A stretch of DNA of 64,000 bases from Halosolutus halophilus (GTDB lineage Archaea; Halobacteriota; Halobacteria; Halobacteriales; Natrialbaceae): assembly GCF_022869805.1 (NCBI RefSeq), contig NZ_CP094974.1, forward strand, positions 4,464,001 through 4,528,000, written 5' to 3'. Position numbers and translations under genes: made by a program. The notes below the pieces were generated by a model, which was not told the origin of the DNA, ran no database searches, and was given only the letters and a program-made list of their open reading frames with translations. Shown in pieces: positions 9,379 through 17,952 of the stretch (the stretch's first letter is position 1; the number at the start of each line of letters is the position of its first letter).

Positions 9379-9489
9379 GTGCCTTCTTCGACGTTCAACA
9401 CACCGAAACTGACGTCGCCGACGCCGACTGCCGAGGAACTCCGACTCATCCGCGAGGAACTCGATCCGGACGGCTTCTATCTCGAGTAG
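9379..9489 (+). CDS. Possible 36-residue small protein after ftsY
   Basis: A GTG at 9379 opens a 37-codon frame ending TAG at 9487-9489, encoding a peptide with a Thr/Pro-rich start and the helix-like TAEELRLIREELDPDGFYLE at the end. Codon use looks normal for the host, and it lies 8 bases after the ftsY stop and just before a T-run. No family is recognised. It may be a genuine short gene at the end of the operon or chance. Confidence 0.35.
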   Translation: MPSSTFNTPKLTSPTPTAEELRLIREELDPDGFYLE

Positions 9490-9498
9490 CCCGATCGC

Positions 9499-9505
9499 TT
9501 TTTTT
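9499..9505 (+). terminator. T-run terminator after ftsY unit
   Basis: Seven T residues in a GC-rich context follow the small frame at 9379-9489. Archaeal RNA polymerase terminates at such U-tracts, so this is the likely end of the ribosomal/prefoldin/ftsY transcript. Confidence 0.55.
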
Positions 9506-9597
9506 GTCGTTGGTCGTCCCGAAGCACGTCGTCCGGATCGACCTCCGATACCTCCGCCGCTCCGATCGAGAATCGGCCCCGTCTCGAGTTCGAGCGA

Positions 9598-10956
9598 TTA
9601 CTGCGGGGCGTTCGGCCCGACCGCGTCCGCGACGCCCTCGACCGCGTCGATCACCGCGTCCGCGACGCGCTCGATCGACTCCTCGCCGATCGTCAGCGGC
9701 GGCGTCAGCATGAGGTGGTCGCCGGCGATCCCGTCGACCGACCCGGATCCGGGGTAGGTGTAGACCCCCTGCTCGAGCGCGCGATCGTAGACGCGTTTGT
9801 TGACGTTCAGGTCCGGATCAAACGGCGCTTTCGTGTCGCGATCGGCGACGAACTCGATGCCGATCATGGCCCCGGCGTGACGGACGTCGCCGACGATCGG
9901 GTGCTCCTGGAGCGGGGCGAGTTCGGACGCCAGTTGCTCGCCGCGCTTTCGCCCCGTCTCCAGCACCGCGTCCGTGTACTGGTCGACGATGTGGGCCGCG
10001 ATCGCCGCCGAGAGCGGGTTTCCGCCGAAGGTGTGGCCGTGTGCGAACGACTGGCCGGACCCGTTCTCGAACTCGGCGGCGACGTCGTCCCGGACCAGCG
10101 TCGCGCTGATCGGCGCGTAGCCGCCGGAGAGGCCCTTGCCGAGGGTCATCATGTCCGGGACGACGTCGAAGCGTTCCATTGCGAACATCGGTCCGGTCCG
10201 GCCGAACCCGGTCATGACCTCGTCCGCGATAAAGAGCACGTCGTACTCGTCGCAGATGCGCCGGATCTCCTCGTAGTAGGCGGGGTGTGGGTGGGCGGCG
10301 GGGATGCTCGCGCCCGAGACGGGTTCCGCGACGAACGCGGCGACCGTCTCCGGTCCTTCCTGTTTGATCGTCGTCTCAAGTTCGCGCGCGGCGGCGATCG
10401 CCTGCTCCTCGCGCGTTCCATCGTACGACCAGCGGTAGGGGTAGGCGGGGGAGATGTGGGGCCAGCCGTGGAGCATCGGTTCGTACTCGCTCCGTCTGGT
10501 CGTGTTCCCGGTCGCCGAGAGCGCCCCAAGAGTCGCCCCGTGGTAGGATTGCCAGCGGCCGATGATCGTGTTCTTGTGGGGGTTTCCCGTCTTCCGGTGG
10601 TACGTCCTGGCCAGTTTGAACGCCGTCTCGTTCGCTTCGCTCCCGGAGTTGACAAAGAAGGCGGCGTTCAGGTCGCCGGGTGCCGCTGTCGCCAGTGACT
10701 CGGCCAACTCCTCGGGCGCGTCGTGAGAGAAGTGCGAGAGACTGAGATACGAGACCTCGTCGAGTTGCCCGCTGGCGACGTCCGCGACGCCCGGTACGGA
10801 GTGGCCGAGATTGACGACCGCCGCACCCGCTGCGGCGTCGACGAGTTCACGACCGTCTTCAGTCACGAGAAATTCGTCGTAGGCGCGGCGGATCCGCGGA
10901 AAGTCGGTGTCCATTCCGCCACCCCACTTGTAGAACAGGTGCTCTGGATCACCCAT
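9598..10956 (-). CDS. Class III (PLP) aminotransferase
   Basis: 452 residues from MGDPEHLFYKWGGGM. Hallmarks of the omega/acetylornithine class III fold are present: FFVNSGSEANETAFKLAR, the YHGATLGALSATG loop, FIADEVMTGFGRTG with the cofactor Asp, the lysine motif TLGKGLSGGYAP, and THTFGGNPLSAA-like HGHTFGGNP. It transfers an amino group from an amine or amino acid to a keto acid via PLP; the donor cannot be fixed from sequence. A TTG four codons upstream also starts the frame, but the ATG gives the normal N-terminus. It is divergent from an Lrp/AsnC gene that likely regulates it. Confidence 0.92.
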   Translation of the reverse strand: MGDPEHLFYKWGGGMDTDFPRIRRAYDEFLVTEDGRELVDAAAGAAVVNLGHSVPGVADVASGQLDEVSYLSLSHFSHDAPEELAESLATAAPGDLNAAFFVNSGSEANETAFKLARTYHRKTGNPHKNTIIGRWQSYHGATLGALSATGNTTRRSEYEPMLHGWPHISPAYPYRWSYDGTREEQAIAAARELETTIKQEGPETVAAFVAEPVSGASIPAAHPHPAYYEEIRRICDEYDVLFIADEVMTGFGRTGPMFAMERFDVVPDMMTLGKGLSGGYAPISATLVRDDVAAEFENGSGQSFAHGHTFGGNPLSAAIAAHIVDQYTDAVLETGRKRGEQLASELAPLQEHPIVGDVRHAGAMIGIEFVADRDTKAPFDPDLNVNKRVYDRALEQGVYTYPGSGSVDGIAGDHLMLTPPLTIGEESIERVADAVIDAVEGVADAVGPNAPQ

Positions 10957-11195
10957 GTATAGCGCCAAACGGATTTGTCTGAATTAAGTCTTACTGAATG
11001 GGCAGTTAATTGGCTCTACTCTGAATAGGGTGGAATACTATGACGATAAATCCAATACATTGGGTCCACAGGTGAGCGATCGCTCTCGCGTCCCCGTCCG
11101 GGCTGGCAGAGTAGCGGCGACGGTCACTGGCCGCCGATCGCCCTTTGGTTGGACGGACTCCAACTCTGAACCTCGATTTCAGGACCTGTAACAAG

Positions 11196-11202
11196 TTATT
11201 TA
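11196..11202 (+). promoter_or_regulatory. TATA-like box before the Lrp gene
   Basis: TTATTTA lies 26-32 bases before the ATG at 11228, consistent with leaderless transcription. The 271-base divergent region also has an AT-rich segment near 10978-10995 at the same distance from the aminotransferase start; both promoters share the interval where the regulator could bind. Confidence 0.5.
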
Positions 11203-11227
11203 CCGGTCCCTTTCCCTCACTTCGCGT

Positions 11228-11737
11228 ATGGTAGAACTCGACCTGGACGAGAAGGACCTCGAGATCCTGCGCTGGCTCGATCGCGAGGGCGAAATCGACG
11301 TCGACCAGTTGAGCGACGAACTCGGGATCAGCACCTCGACGATCTACTACCGACTGGACAACTACCGCGAGAAGGGCATTCTCAAGGGTAACGTCGCCGA
11401 CATCGATCACCAGAAGCTCGGCTTCGAACTCACCGCGATCACCGAGATCAAGAGCGAGTACGGCCCGGGCTACGAGGGGATCGCGGATCGGCTCACGGAA
11501 CTGTCGGGCGTCCAGTCGGTGTACTTTATGCTCGGCGAGATGTCGTTCATCCTGATCTCGCGCCTTCGCGACCACGAACACCTGCAGACGCTCATCGACA
11601 ACATCATCCACACCGAAGGGGTCGAACACTCCTCGACGCACATCGTCCTGAAGGAGTTCAAGGACGAGTCCCGACTGCTCGTCAACTACGACGACGACGA
11701 TCTGGCGAAACTGATCGACGGGACGGTCGACGAGTGA
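11228..11737 (+). CDS. Lrp/AsnC family transcriptional regulator
   Basis: 169 residues. Residues 5-60 form the Lrp-type HTH (LDEKDLEILRWLDREGEIDVDQLSDELGISTSTIYYRLDNYREKGIL). The rest matches an AsnC/RAM ligand-binding ferredoxin-like domain (GFELTAITEIKSEYG, GVQSVYFMLGEMSFILISR, TSTHIVL-like segment), with an acidic tail. Such proteins sense amino acids or keto acids. The gene is divergent from the class III aminotransferase, so control of that gene is a reasonable inference. Confidence 0.93.
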   Translation: MVELDLDEKDLEILRWLDREGEIDVDQLSDELGISTSTIYYRLDNYREKGILKGNVADIDHQKLGFELTAITEIKSEYGPGYEGIADRLTELSGVQSVYFMLGEMSFILISRLRDHEHLQTLIDNIIHTEGVEHSSTHIVLKEFKDESRLLVNYDDDDLAKLIDGTVDE

Positions 11738-12210
11738 CTTCCCTGCGTCGAACGAGACCCCGTCGATCCGTTCGTCCACGACCTGTCGTCGAATCCGCTC
11801 GTTCCGACACCGGCGTCCGAACCCGTATCGGAACGAACGGCAAGTACCTCCCGGGGATCGGCTCTCGCCGCCGTCATTGTCGATCGGGTCCCGTGGTCCC
11901 CGCCACGCTCGCCGTAGCCGGACGTCCGTTCGTGACGCCGGTTCGAACGACCACCGCGAGCGATCGCCCCCACGCTCGTTCGTTCGATCGATCGGTCCTT
12001 CGTTGCCAGGAGAGTATTTTCTGATCGTGGCAATACTCTTCTGCGGACGAGGCCGATCGGTTCGCGGCGAATAACGGACTGCAGTTCGTCAAAATCCACC
12101 GAATTGTCCGTACGTTGCTTTGAGTTGTCCGATCGGGAACGGGATCGCTACGCTTTTCACCTCGCGATTATATTGTACAACCTACCCAATACAAACCAAG
12201 GGTGTGAACG
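11738..12210. other. Intergenic region, no supported gene
   Basis: 473 bases between the Lrp gene and tusA. Frames here have Arg/Ser/Thr-rich shadow-like composition on both strands. The only signal I can support is the promoter in front of tusA. Confidence 0.6.
12168..12174 (+). promoter_or_regulatory. TATA box of tusA
   Basis: TTATATT in an AT-rich island, 37-43 bases upstream of the tusA ATG, in otherwise GC-rich sequence. The spacing predicts a leader of roughly 10-15 bases, in which the purine-rich AAGGGTGTGAA could act as ribosome-binding site. Confidence 0.6.
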
Positions 12211-12456
12211 ATGAGTACGGAATTCGACATCACAGAGTCGCTCGACGTGAAGGGTGCAAGTTGTCCGATGCCGATCGTCCGGACGAAGCAGGCGATCGAC
12301 GACCTGGCGGCGGGAGACGTCCTCGAGGTCGTCGCAACCGACTCCGGGAGCATGAACGACATTTCCGGCTGGGCCGACGGCACCGACGGCGTCGAACTCC
12401 TCGACCAGGTGGACGACGACGGCGTCTACAGACACTACGTAAAGAACCTCGAGTAA
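12211..12456 (+). CDS. tusA: TusA family sulfur carrier protein
   Basis: 81 residues with the signature CPMPIVRTKQAI at residues 19-30, the CPxP motif of the SirA/TusA family in which the first Cys carries persulfide sulfur. The rest forms the expected beta-alpha-beta-alpha-beta-beta fold and ends HYVKNLE. It is followed after 20 bases by a DsrE-like gene and then by a siroheme reductase unit, so a role in sulfur relay connected to sulfite or tRNA thiolation is likely by context. Confidence 0.94.
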   Translation: MSTEFDITESLDVKGASCPMPIVRTKQAIDDLAAGDVLEVVATDSGSMNDISGWADGTDGVELLDQVDDDGVYRHYVKNLE

Positions 12457-12476
12457 GCGACGATCGCATTCGACCA

Positions 12477-12941
12477 ATGTCCGAAACCGACGACACACGA
12501 CAGCCAGTATCGACCGACGACAGCACGATGACGATCATCGTCCGCGTCGACGCGTACGACCAGGTCATCACGCCGCTCGCCTACGCCTACCTCGGCTCGG
12601 CCGTCTACGACGAGGTGAACGTCCTGTTCGTCAACTGGGCGGTGCGATTGCTCTCCGAGGACGGTCTCGAAGACCGTCTGTCGCCTGCCTCCGCGGATCG
12701 AGGATTGACGCTCGAGGACCTGAAAGCGAGCGTCGAGGAAGGGGGCTTTCCGCCCGAACTCGAGGAGATCGTCGCCGAACTCGGTGTGGCCGAGGAGGTC
12801 AACCTCTACGGCTGCAGCCGCGCCGCTCGCGTGTTCGACGTCCCCGAGGAGAAGCTGATCCCCGAGGCCGACGGCATCGAGGGTGCGACCTGGTTCCTCA
12901 CCGAAAAGGCCGAGAACGCCGACCTGTTCCTGCAATTCTGA
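12477..12941 (+). CDS. DsrE/DsrF-like sulfurtransferase subunit
   Basis: 154 residues. After a 17-residue disordered start, TMTIIVRVDAYDQVITPLAYAYLGSAVYDEVNVLFVNWAV fits the Rossmann-like DsrE/F fold of peroxide/sulfur-handling proteins. A conserved-looking Cys occurs in NLYGCSRAARVF, at the position where DsrE-type proteins carry their reactive cysteine. Pairing with TusA is common: DsrE-like proteins pass persulfide sulfur to or from TusA. The 20-base gap to tusA supports one transcript. Confidence 0.85.
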   Translation: MSETDDTRQPVSTDDSTMTIIVRVDAYDQVITPLAYAYLGSAVYDEVNVLFVNWAVRLLSEDGLEDRLSPASADRGLTLEDLKASVEEGGFPPELEEIVAELGVAEEVNLYGCSRAARVFDVPEEKLIPEADGIEGATWFLTEKAENADLFLQF

Positions 12942-13265
12942 CGTTCTCGGTTCCCAGTACCCCCGGTTGCGCGACTCGAGGACTCCGTCGACTGGAAACC
13001 GTTCGGGGGCGGTAGCCGGCCATCCTCGAACGAGCACGGATTCCGCCGGAAACATCTAAACGGCCACGCTTGCCGATACCCGTGACGCCACCGAAGCGAG
13101 GCGATCGTCGGGACGGCGTCTCCGCCCCTGTCCGCGCCGGTTTCGTCGATCGTCCGCCAGTGGCAGGGAGATCGGGAGGCAACATTCACCGCTGAAAGCG
13201 ACCCTCGTCAGCATTCACCTGATTGCGGGGGGGTATACTGACGGACCGATATTACCCGTCAAACA
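12942..13265. other. Intergenic region, no supported gene
   Basis: 324 bases between the DsrE gene and the micro-ORFs in front of the siroheme reductase. Nothing coding stands out. The last 40 bases contain an AT-richer stretch (GATATTAC near 13247-13254) that may be the promoter of the reductase unit. Confidence 0.5.
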
Positions 13266-13331
13266 ATGGTCCTTCCAGATCGCGTGAACGCATTGGCCGA
13301 GGGTATCGCTCACTGGCGGTGGTACACATGA
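13266..13331 (+). CDS. Micro-ORF 1 upstream of siroheme reductase (21 residues)
   Basis: ATG at 13266 to TGA at 13329-13331 encodes MVLPDRVNALAEGIAHWRWY plus Thr. It is the first of three frames joined by overlapping stop and start codons: its TGA overlaps the ATG of micro-ORF 2 (ATGA). No family is known to me. The peptide looks helical and could be a leader peptide or a real small protein; the overlapping arrangement argues that it is translated. Confidence 0.4.
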   Translation: MVLPDRVNALAEGIAHWRWYT

Positions 13332-13390
13332 ACGACGAGCGAACGAGTGCGCTCGATCTCACACTCGACCACGGAGGTGGTCTCGCGTGA
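13328..13390 (+). CDS. Micro-ORF 2 upstream of siroheme reductase (20 residues)
   Basis: ATG at 13328 to TGA at 13388-13390, encoding a 20-residue acidic peptide starting MNDERTSALDLTLDHGGG. Its stop overlaps the GTG start of the reductase (GTGA), so translation of the large gene is likely coupled to it. The GGAGG at 13371-13375 lies 11 bases before that GTG and would serve as its ribosome-binding site. Function unknown. Confidence 0.4.
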   Translation: MNDERTSALDLTLDHGGGLA

Positions 13391-15072
13391 ATACAGTCGA
13401 GAAGCACAAACAGGAGAAACATCCCCTCGACGTGATCGACGACGTCTACGAGTACGCCGAGGAGGGACTCTCCTTCGAGGAGATCGAGGAGCGCGCCGGC
13501 GGCGGCGAGTGGGAGCGCCTGAAGTGGGCCGGCATGTACGCCCAGAAGCAGGAGGGGTACTTCATGATCCGGACCAAGGTCCCCGGCGGCTACCTCACGC
13601 CCGAGCAGGCCGAAGTGATCGGCGAGGTCACGGACGACCTCGCGGTCGCCCCCGAGGAGTACGGCGGCGCGGAGCAGAACGAACTCTGGGGTGACGCCTA
13701 CCTCGACATCACGACCCGCCAGGACATCCAGAAACACTGGATCCGCGTCGAGGACGTCCCGGAGATGTGGGACCGCTACGACGAGGTCGGCCTGACGACG
13801 GTCCAGGGCTGTGGTGACTCGGCCCGGAACGTGCTCGGTTGCCCCGCCGCCGGCCTCGACGATCACGAGTGTTTCGACGCCCAGCCGGTTGTCGACGCCG
13901 TCTCGGAGTTCTTCACCGAGAATCGCGAGTACGCCAACCTCCCGCGGAAGTTCAAGCTCACGATCACGGGCTGTGCCCACGACTGCGCGCAGTCCCAGAT
14001 CAACGACGTCGGCCTCGTCCCCGCGAAGAAGGAGATCGACGGGGAGTACTACTACGGCTTCCACGCCCGCGTCGGCGGCGGCCTCTCCGACGGCCCGCGG
14101 ATGGGCTCGGAACTCGACGTCTTCGTCCGACCCGAGCACGCCGTCGAGTTCTGCCGCGCCACCGCCCAGACGTTCAAGGAACTCGGCGATCGGAACAACC
14201 GCGGCGTCTGTCGCATGCGCTACCTCGTCGAGCAGATGGGGCCCGAAGCGTTTGAGAAGGCCGTCCGCGATCGGTGTACGATCGACCTGCCCGAGGCCGG
14301 CGAGAACCTGACCGTCGGCTACCGGGGCGACCACGTCGGCGTCCACGACCAGAAACAGGACGGTCTCAAGTACGTCGGGTTCAACGTGATCGCCGGACGG
14401 ATGGGCGGCGACGAGTTCGCCGAAGCCGCCCGCGCGGCGAAGCAGTACGGTACCGAGGACGCCTCCGTCCGCCTCGCGACGGACCAGAACTTCCTGATCA
14501 CCCACGTCCCCGAGGAGAACGTCGACGACCTGCTGGCGGAGCCGTTCGCCCGGGAGTACCGGCCCGATCCCGGCCCGTTCTCTCGCGGTGCCGTGGGCTG
14601 TACCGGCAGCGAGTTCTGTAACTACGCGATCATCGAGACGAAAAAGCGCACCAAACGCTGGGCCCGCGAACTCGACGAGCGCATCGACGTCCCCGACGAC
14701 ATCGAGGCCATCCGGATGCACATGTCCGGCTGCTCGGCCTCCTGTGCGCAACCCCAGATCGCGGACATCGGCTTCCGCGGCGAGACGGTCAAACTAGCTG
14801 AAGACGGCGAGTCCGATATCGTCGAAGGCATGGACTTCGGGCTCGGCGGCTCGCTCGGCGCGGACAACGAGTTCCTCGACTGGGTCGAGAACGCGGTCCC
14901 CGCCGACGCCGTGATCCCGGCGCTCGAACAGCTGTTCGGGGCCTACGCCGCCGATCGCGACGACCGCGAGAAGTTCTACGAGTGGACCCGTCGCGTCGAC
15001 AACGAACGGCTCCGGCAGATCATGCAGGGAGCGGACGCGCCGGTCGCACGAGGTGTCGCCCATGGGGACTGA
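13387..15072 (+). CDS. Siroheme [4Fe-4S] nitrite/sulfite reductase
   Basis: 561 residues with two tandem half-domains of the assimilatory reductase family. The siroheme-iron-sulfur cysteines are visible as CTGSEFC (C-x5-C) and CSASC (C-x3-C) in the C-terminal half; TVQGCGDSARNVLGCPAAG and TGCAHDCAQSQINDVGL mark the N-terminal ferredoxin-like part. It performs the six-electron reduction of sulfite to sulfide or nitrite to ammonia. The start is GTG at 13387, overlapping micro-ORF 2. The next gene, an FrhB-like F420 protein, overlaps its end, and TusA/DsrE lie upstream, so sulfite is the more likely substrate; nitrite cannot be excluded. Confidence 0.88.
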   Translation: MNTVEKHKQEKHPLDVIDDVYEYAEEGLSFEEIEERAGGGEWERLKWAGMYAQKQEGYFMIRTKVPGGYLTPEQAEVIGEVTDDLAVAPEEYGGAEQNELWGDAYLDITTRQDIQKHWIRVEDVPEMWDRYDEVGLTTVQGCGDSARNVLGCPAAGLDDHECFDAQPVVDAVSEFFTENREYANLPRKFKLTITGCAHDCAQSQINDVGLVPAKKEIDGEYYYGFHARVGGGLSDGPRMGSELDVFVRPEHAVEFCRATAQTFKELGDRNNRGVCRMRYLVEQMGPEAFEKAVRDRCTIDLPEAGENLTVGYRGDHVGVHDQKQDGLKYVGFNVIAGRMGGDEFAEAARAAKQYGTEDASVRLATDQNFLITHVPEENVDDLLAEPFAREYRPDPGPFSRGAVGCTGSEFCNYAIIETKKRTKRWARELDERIDVPDDIEAIRMHMSGCSASCAQPQIADIGFRGETVKLAEDGESDIVEGMDFGLGGSLGADNEFLDWVENAVPADAVIPALEQLFGAYAADRDDREKFYEWTRRVDNERLRQIMQGADAPVARGVAHGD

Positions 15073-16750
15073 CGGCGAGGCCGAGCGAAGCGAGGCCTCG
15101 GATCGAGTGAGCGGCGAAGCCGCGAACCGCGAGGACGAACGAAGTGAGTCCTCGGAGAAGCGACACGCGAGCGACGACGGCGTCGACGAGCCGGTGTTCC
15201 CGGGCGTCCCCGAATCCAGCACGGACGACGACGAAGCCGTCAGGTTCCCCGAAACGGGCGGCACTGCGCCGCGGTCCCGAGAGGACGCGACGCAGGCCCG
15301 CGACGACGCCGTTCGGACCGACACCGGTGGCGACAGCTGTTCGCCGGATACCTGCACCTGCGGCGAGAAAACCGACGAAATAGCGATCGCGACGGATGGC
15401 GCGGGCGTCGCCAACGTCGACGAACAGGGGACGCTCGGCGACATCGAGTTCACCGAACCCGCCGAGGGCGTCAGCCAGGACGTCTACGACGACGCGCCGG
15501 ACGCGCGGGTCGGCGTTCCAGAGGGCGTCGACCTCGAAACGCCGGCGTACTCCATCCGATCGGAGATGAACGACATCGAGACGCCGGACGAGAAGACCTG
15601 GTTCATGGAACTTGACGAGGCCGTCATCGACGAGGGCCGCTGTATCCAGTGTGGGACCTGCGTCGCCGCCTGTCCCTCGGACTCGATCGGCGTCGGCGAC
15701 GACGACCTGCCGGAACTCGTGAAGATGTGTACCGGCTGTTCGCTCTGCTGGGACTTCTGTCCCCGCGGCGGGCTTCGATACGAGCGCCAGTGGAAGATCA
15801 CGGGCGGCGAAGACAACGTGAAGGGTGCCGGCGACCCGATCACGGAGTTCTCCGCGCGCGTCGAGGACGACTGGACCGACGACGCCCAGGACGGCGGCGT
15901 CGTCACCGGCATCCTCGCGACGCTGCTCGAGGAGGACGAGATCGACGGTGCGCTCGTCGCGACCGAGAGCGAGGAGGAAGCCTGGAAGGCCGAGAGCTTC
16001 CTCGCGACGACGAAAGAAGAACTGATCGAGAACGCGGGCACCGTCTACAACCAGACGCTCGCGCTCGGCAACCTCGACCTGAAGCGGTGGGAGCACAAAC
16101 TCCCCGACGACAAGGACTGGGACGACCTCAGCCTCGCGCTGGTCGGCACCCCCTGCGAAATCGAGGGCATCCGCGCCCTGCAGGACTTCGAGTGGGACTA
16201 CCAGGAACAGAACGAGGGCATTCGGGCCGTAGACTACACGATCGCGTTGATGTGTACGAAGAACTTCAACTACTACAGCCTCATGGGCGAGCAGTTAGAA
16301 GCCCAGCGCGGCATCTCGCCCGACGAGGTCGGCAAGATGGACGTGCTCCACGGCAAGATGATGGTCTACGACCACGACGGCGAGATGATCCTGGAGGAGG
16401 ACATCGAGAACTTCCACGACGCCGCCCTGAAGGGCTGTGACGAGTGTGCGGACTTCACCGGCTTCTGTGCCGACGTCACCGTCGGCTCCGTCGGCTCGAG
16501 CGACGAGTACTCCAGCGTCATCGTCCGCACCGAACGGGGGATGACGGCGTGGGACCTGACCGAGCCGAAACTCGACTACCACGACCTCGAAGACAAGAGC
16601 GCGGTCGGCAAACTCCAGGGCTGGGACAAGAAGAAGGCCTTCGAGAGCCTCGAACGGCCGTTCGATCCCGATGCCCCGCGCTTCATCGACTACACGGACC
16701 ACGCCGAGAACTACGGCACGGCGCTGAATCCGCACGATCGGGGACACTAG
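15062..16750 (+). CDS. F420 hydrogenase/dehydrogenase beta-subunit-like ferredoxin protein
   Basis: About 562 residues (a GTG at 15053 would add three). The first 150 are disordered and acidic with inserted Ser/Glu/Arg-rich repeats. Then come two [4Fe-4S] motifs (CIQCGTCVAACP and CTGCSLCWDFCP, about residues 200-240) and an FrhB/FdhB-type region (VTGILATLLEEDEIDGALVAT, VGTPCEIEGIRALQ, GCDECADFTGFCADVTVG). FrhB-type proteins bind F420 and FAD and pass electrons to iron-sulfur centres. It overlaps the reductase gene by 11 bases, suggesting a complex in which F420H2 feeds the siroheme enzyme. Confidence 0.88.
   Translation: MGTDGEAERSEASDRVSGEAANREDERSESSEKRHASDDGVDEPVFPGVPESSTDDDEAVRFPETGGTAPRSREDATQARDDAVRTDTGGDSCSPDTCTCGEKTDEIAIATDGAGVANVDEQGTLGDIEFTEPAEGVSQDVYDDAPDARVGVPEGVDLETPAYSIRSEMNDIETPDEKTWFMELDEAVIDEGRCIQCGTCVAACPSDSIGVGDDDLPELVKMCTGCSLCWDFCPRGGLRYERQWKITGGEDNVKGAGDPITEFSARVEDDWTDDAQDGGVVTGILATLLEEDEIDGALVATESEEEAWKAESFLATTKEELIENAGTVYNQTLALGNLDLKRWEHKLPDDKDWDDLSLALVGTPCEIEGIRALQDFEWDYQEQNEGIRAVDYTIALMCTKNFNYYSLMGEQLEAQRGISPDEVGKMDVLHGKMMVYDHDGEMILEEDIENFHDAALKGCDECADFTGFCADVTVGSVGSSDEYSSVIVRTERGMTAWDLTEPKLDYHDLEDKSAVGKLQGWDKKKAFESLERPFDPDAPRFIDYTDHAENYGTALNPHDRGH
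15077..15153 (+). repeat. Two inverted-repeat units inside the coding N-terminus
   Basis: GAGGCC...GGCCTC (15077-15099) and GAGGAC...GTCCTC (15131-15153) flank similar cores of the GAGCGAAGC/GAACGAAGTGA type. Each can form a short stem-loop. In frame they encode the ERSEAS/ERSESS low-complexity runs of the FrhB-like protein, as if small palindromic elements had been inserted into the gene without breaking it. Confidence 0.6.
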
Positions 16751-16858
16751 AGCCGTTCGCCGCTCCCGGTCTCTCGATCGAACCGACCCGCGCCGACGAT
16801 CGGGTACCGAAGCCGCCGATTCGCCGATTTATTGAGGGAGTACTGCCTACCGAGAGCT

Positions 16859-17845
16859 ATGTCCCGCGGCATCGGCGAGTTCGGTCCGATTCAGGAGTTC
16901 GTCCCGGAGTGGGCGGCGATCGCCGTCGCGCTCGTCACGCAACTGGGCGACGTGTGGTTTCTCGCCCTGATCCTCGGCTCTCTCTACTGGGTTCGCGTGC
17001 GGACGGATCGCGAGGGGGCCGCCGCGTTCGTCGGGCTCCCCTTGATCGGACTCGGCGTCGTCACCGGACTGAAACACGTCTTCGCGCTCCCGCGACCGGA
17101 TCGGCCGCTCGCGCAGGTCGAAACGATTCCGGCGCTGGTCCAGCCGCTCTACGAGGTCACCGCCTACGCCAGCGGCTACGGGTTCCCGAGCGGGCACGCG
17201 GTGATGACGTCGATCGTCTACGGCTACCTGGCGATGCGGCTGTCGATCGGGACCGCCCGCCAGCGAGTCGCCGGCGCGGCGATCGTGATCGCGGCGGTTT
17301 GTCTCTCGCGGGTCGCCCTCGGCGTCCACTACCTCGTCGACGTGTTGGCTGGCGTTCTGGTCGGCCTCGCGACGCTCCTCGTGACGATGCGGATACTGGC
17401 CCGGTTCCGAACCGAAGCGGGGACCGTCGTGTTCGCACTCGCGATCGGCGCGAACGCGTTCGCCCTCGTCGCAAGTGGCGGCGCTCCGGACGCCGTGTTG
17501 CTCCTCGGCGCCTCGCTCGGCGCGTTCGGCGCGTGGCAACTGATTCGACTCGGATCGGCGCTGGCCGCGGCCGATCGACCGTCCGACGACCGGCGGCCGC
17601 TGGTTGCCAGGGGTGTGCTCGCGGCTGCCGCGTTCACGCCCCTTCTCGTCGCGCCCGCGTACGTTCTCCTGCCGTCGACTCCCGCGGCGAGCGGTGCGAT
17701 CGGCCTCGCGCTCGCCGCGGGCCTCACGATTCCCGTCGTGAGACACTCCGATCCCGTGACGGAGGGATTGCGGGCGCTTCCGGTCCTGTGCTGGCGGCGG
17801 GTTGCCGTCACCTGCCGGCGGTACGCGGGGCGACTTCGTCGGTAG
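16859..17845 (+). CDS. PAP2 family phosphatase, membrane protein
   Basis: 328 residues from MSRGIGEFGPIQEF. The three PAP2 motifs are present: KHVFALPRPDRP, GFPSGHAVM and SRVALGVHYLVDVLAG, giving the catalytic His residues of the lipid phosphatase family. About eight hydrophobic segments span the protein; the C-terminal half beyond the PAP2 domain adds three or four more. The likely substrate is a polyprenyl or lipid phosphate at the membrane. The GC-rich leader lacks a clear promoter box. It stands alone between the reductase unit and a GNAT gene. Confidence 0.9.
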   Translation: MSRGIGEFGPIQEFVPEWAAIAVALVTQLGDVWFLALILGSLYWVRVRTDREGAAAFVGLPLIGLGVVTGLKHVFALPRPDRPLAQVETIPALVQPLYEVTAYASGYGFPSGHAVMTSIVYGYLAMRLSIGTARQRVAGAAIVIAAVCLSRVALGVHYLVDVLAGVLVGLATLLVTMRILARFRTEAGTVVFALAIGANAFALVASGGAPDAVLLLGASLGAFGAWQLIRLGSALAAADRPSDDRRPLVARGVLAAAAFTPLLVAPAYVLLPSTPAASGAIGLALAAGLTIPVVRHSDPVTEGLRALPVLCWRRVAVTCRRYAGRLRR

Positions 17846-17952
17846 CGCCGCGTGCTGACCGTCGTTCGGCTGTCGCCGATCGCGGCCCGGTTCCGGTTTC
17901 GCGACTCGTCCCCTTTCAGCGCGCTTATTTCCGATCGGCCGAACGACCGAGT

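Noticed and set aside
13252-14751. 500-codon minus-strand frame opposite the siroheme reductase
   Set aside because: Val/Asp/Leu-rich antisense shadow in GC-rich DNA; the plus-strand frame has clear cofactor motifs.
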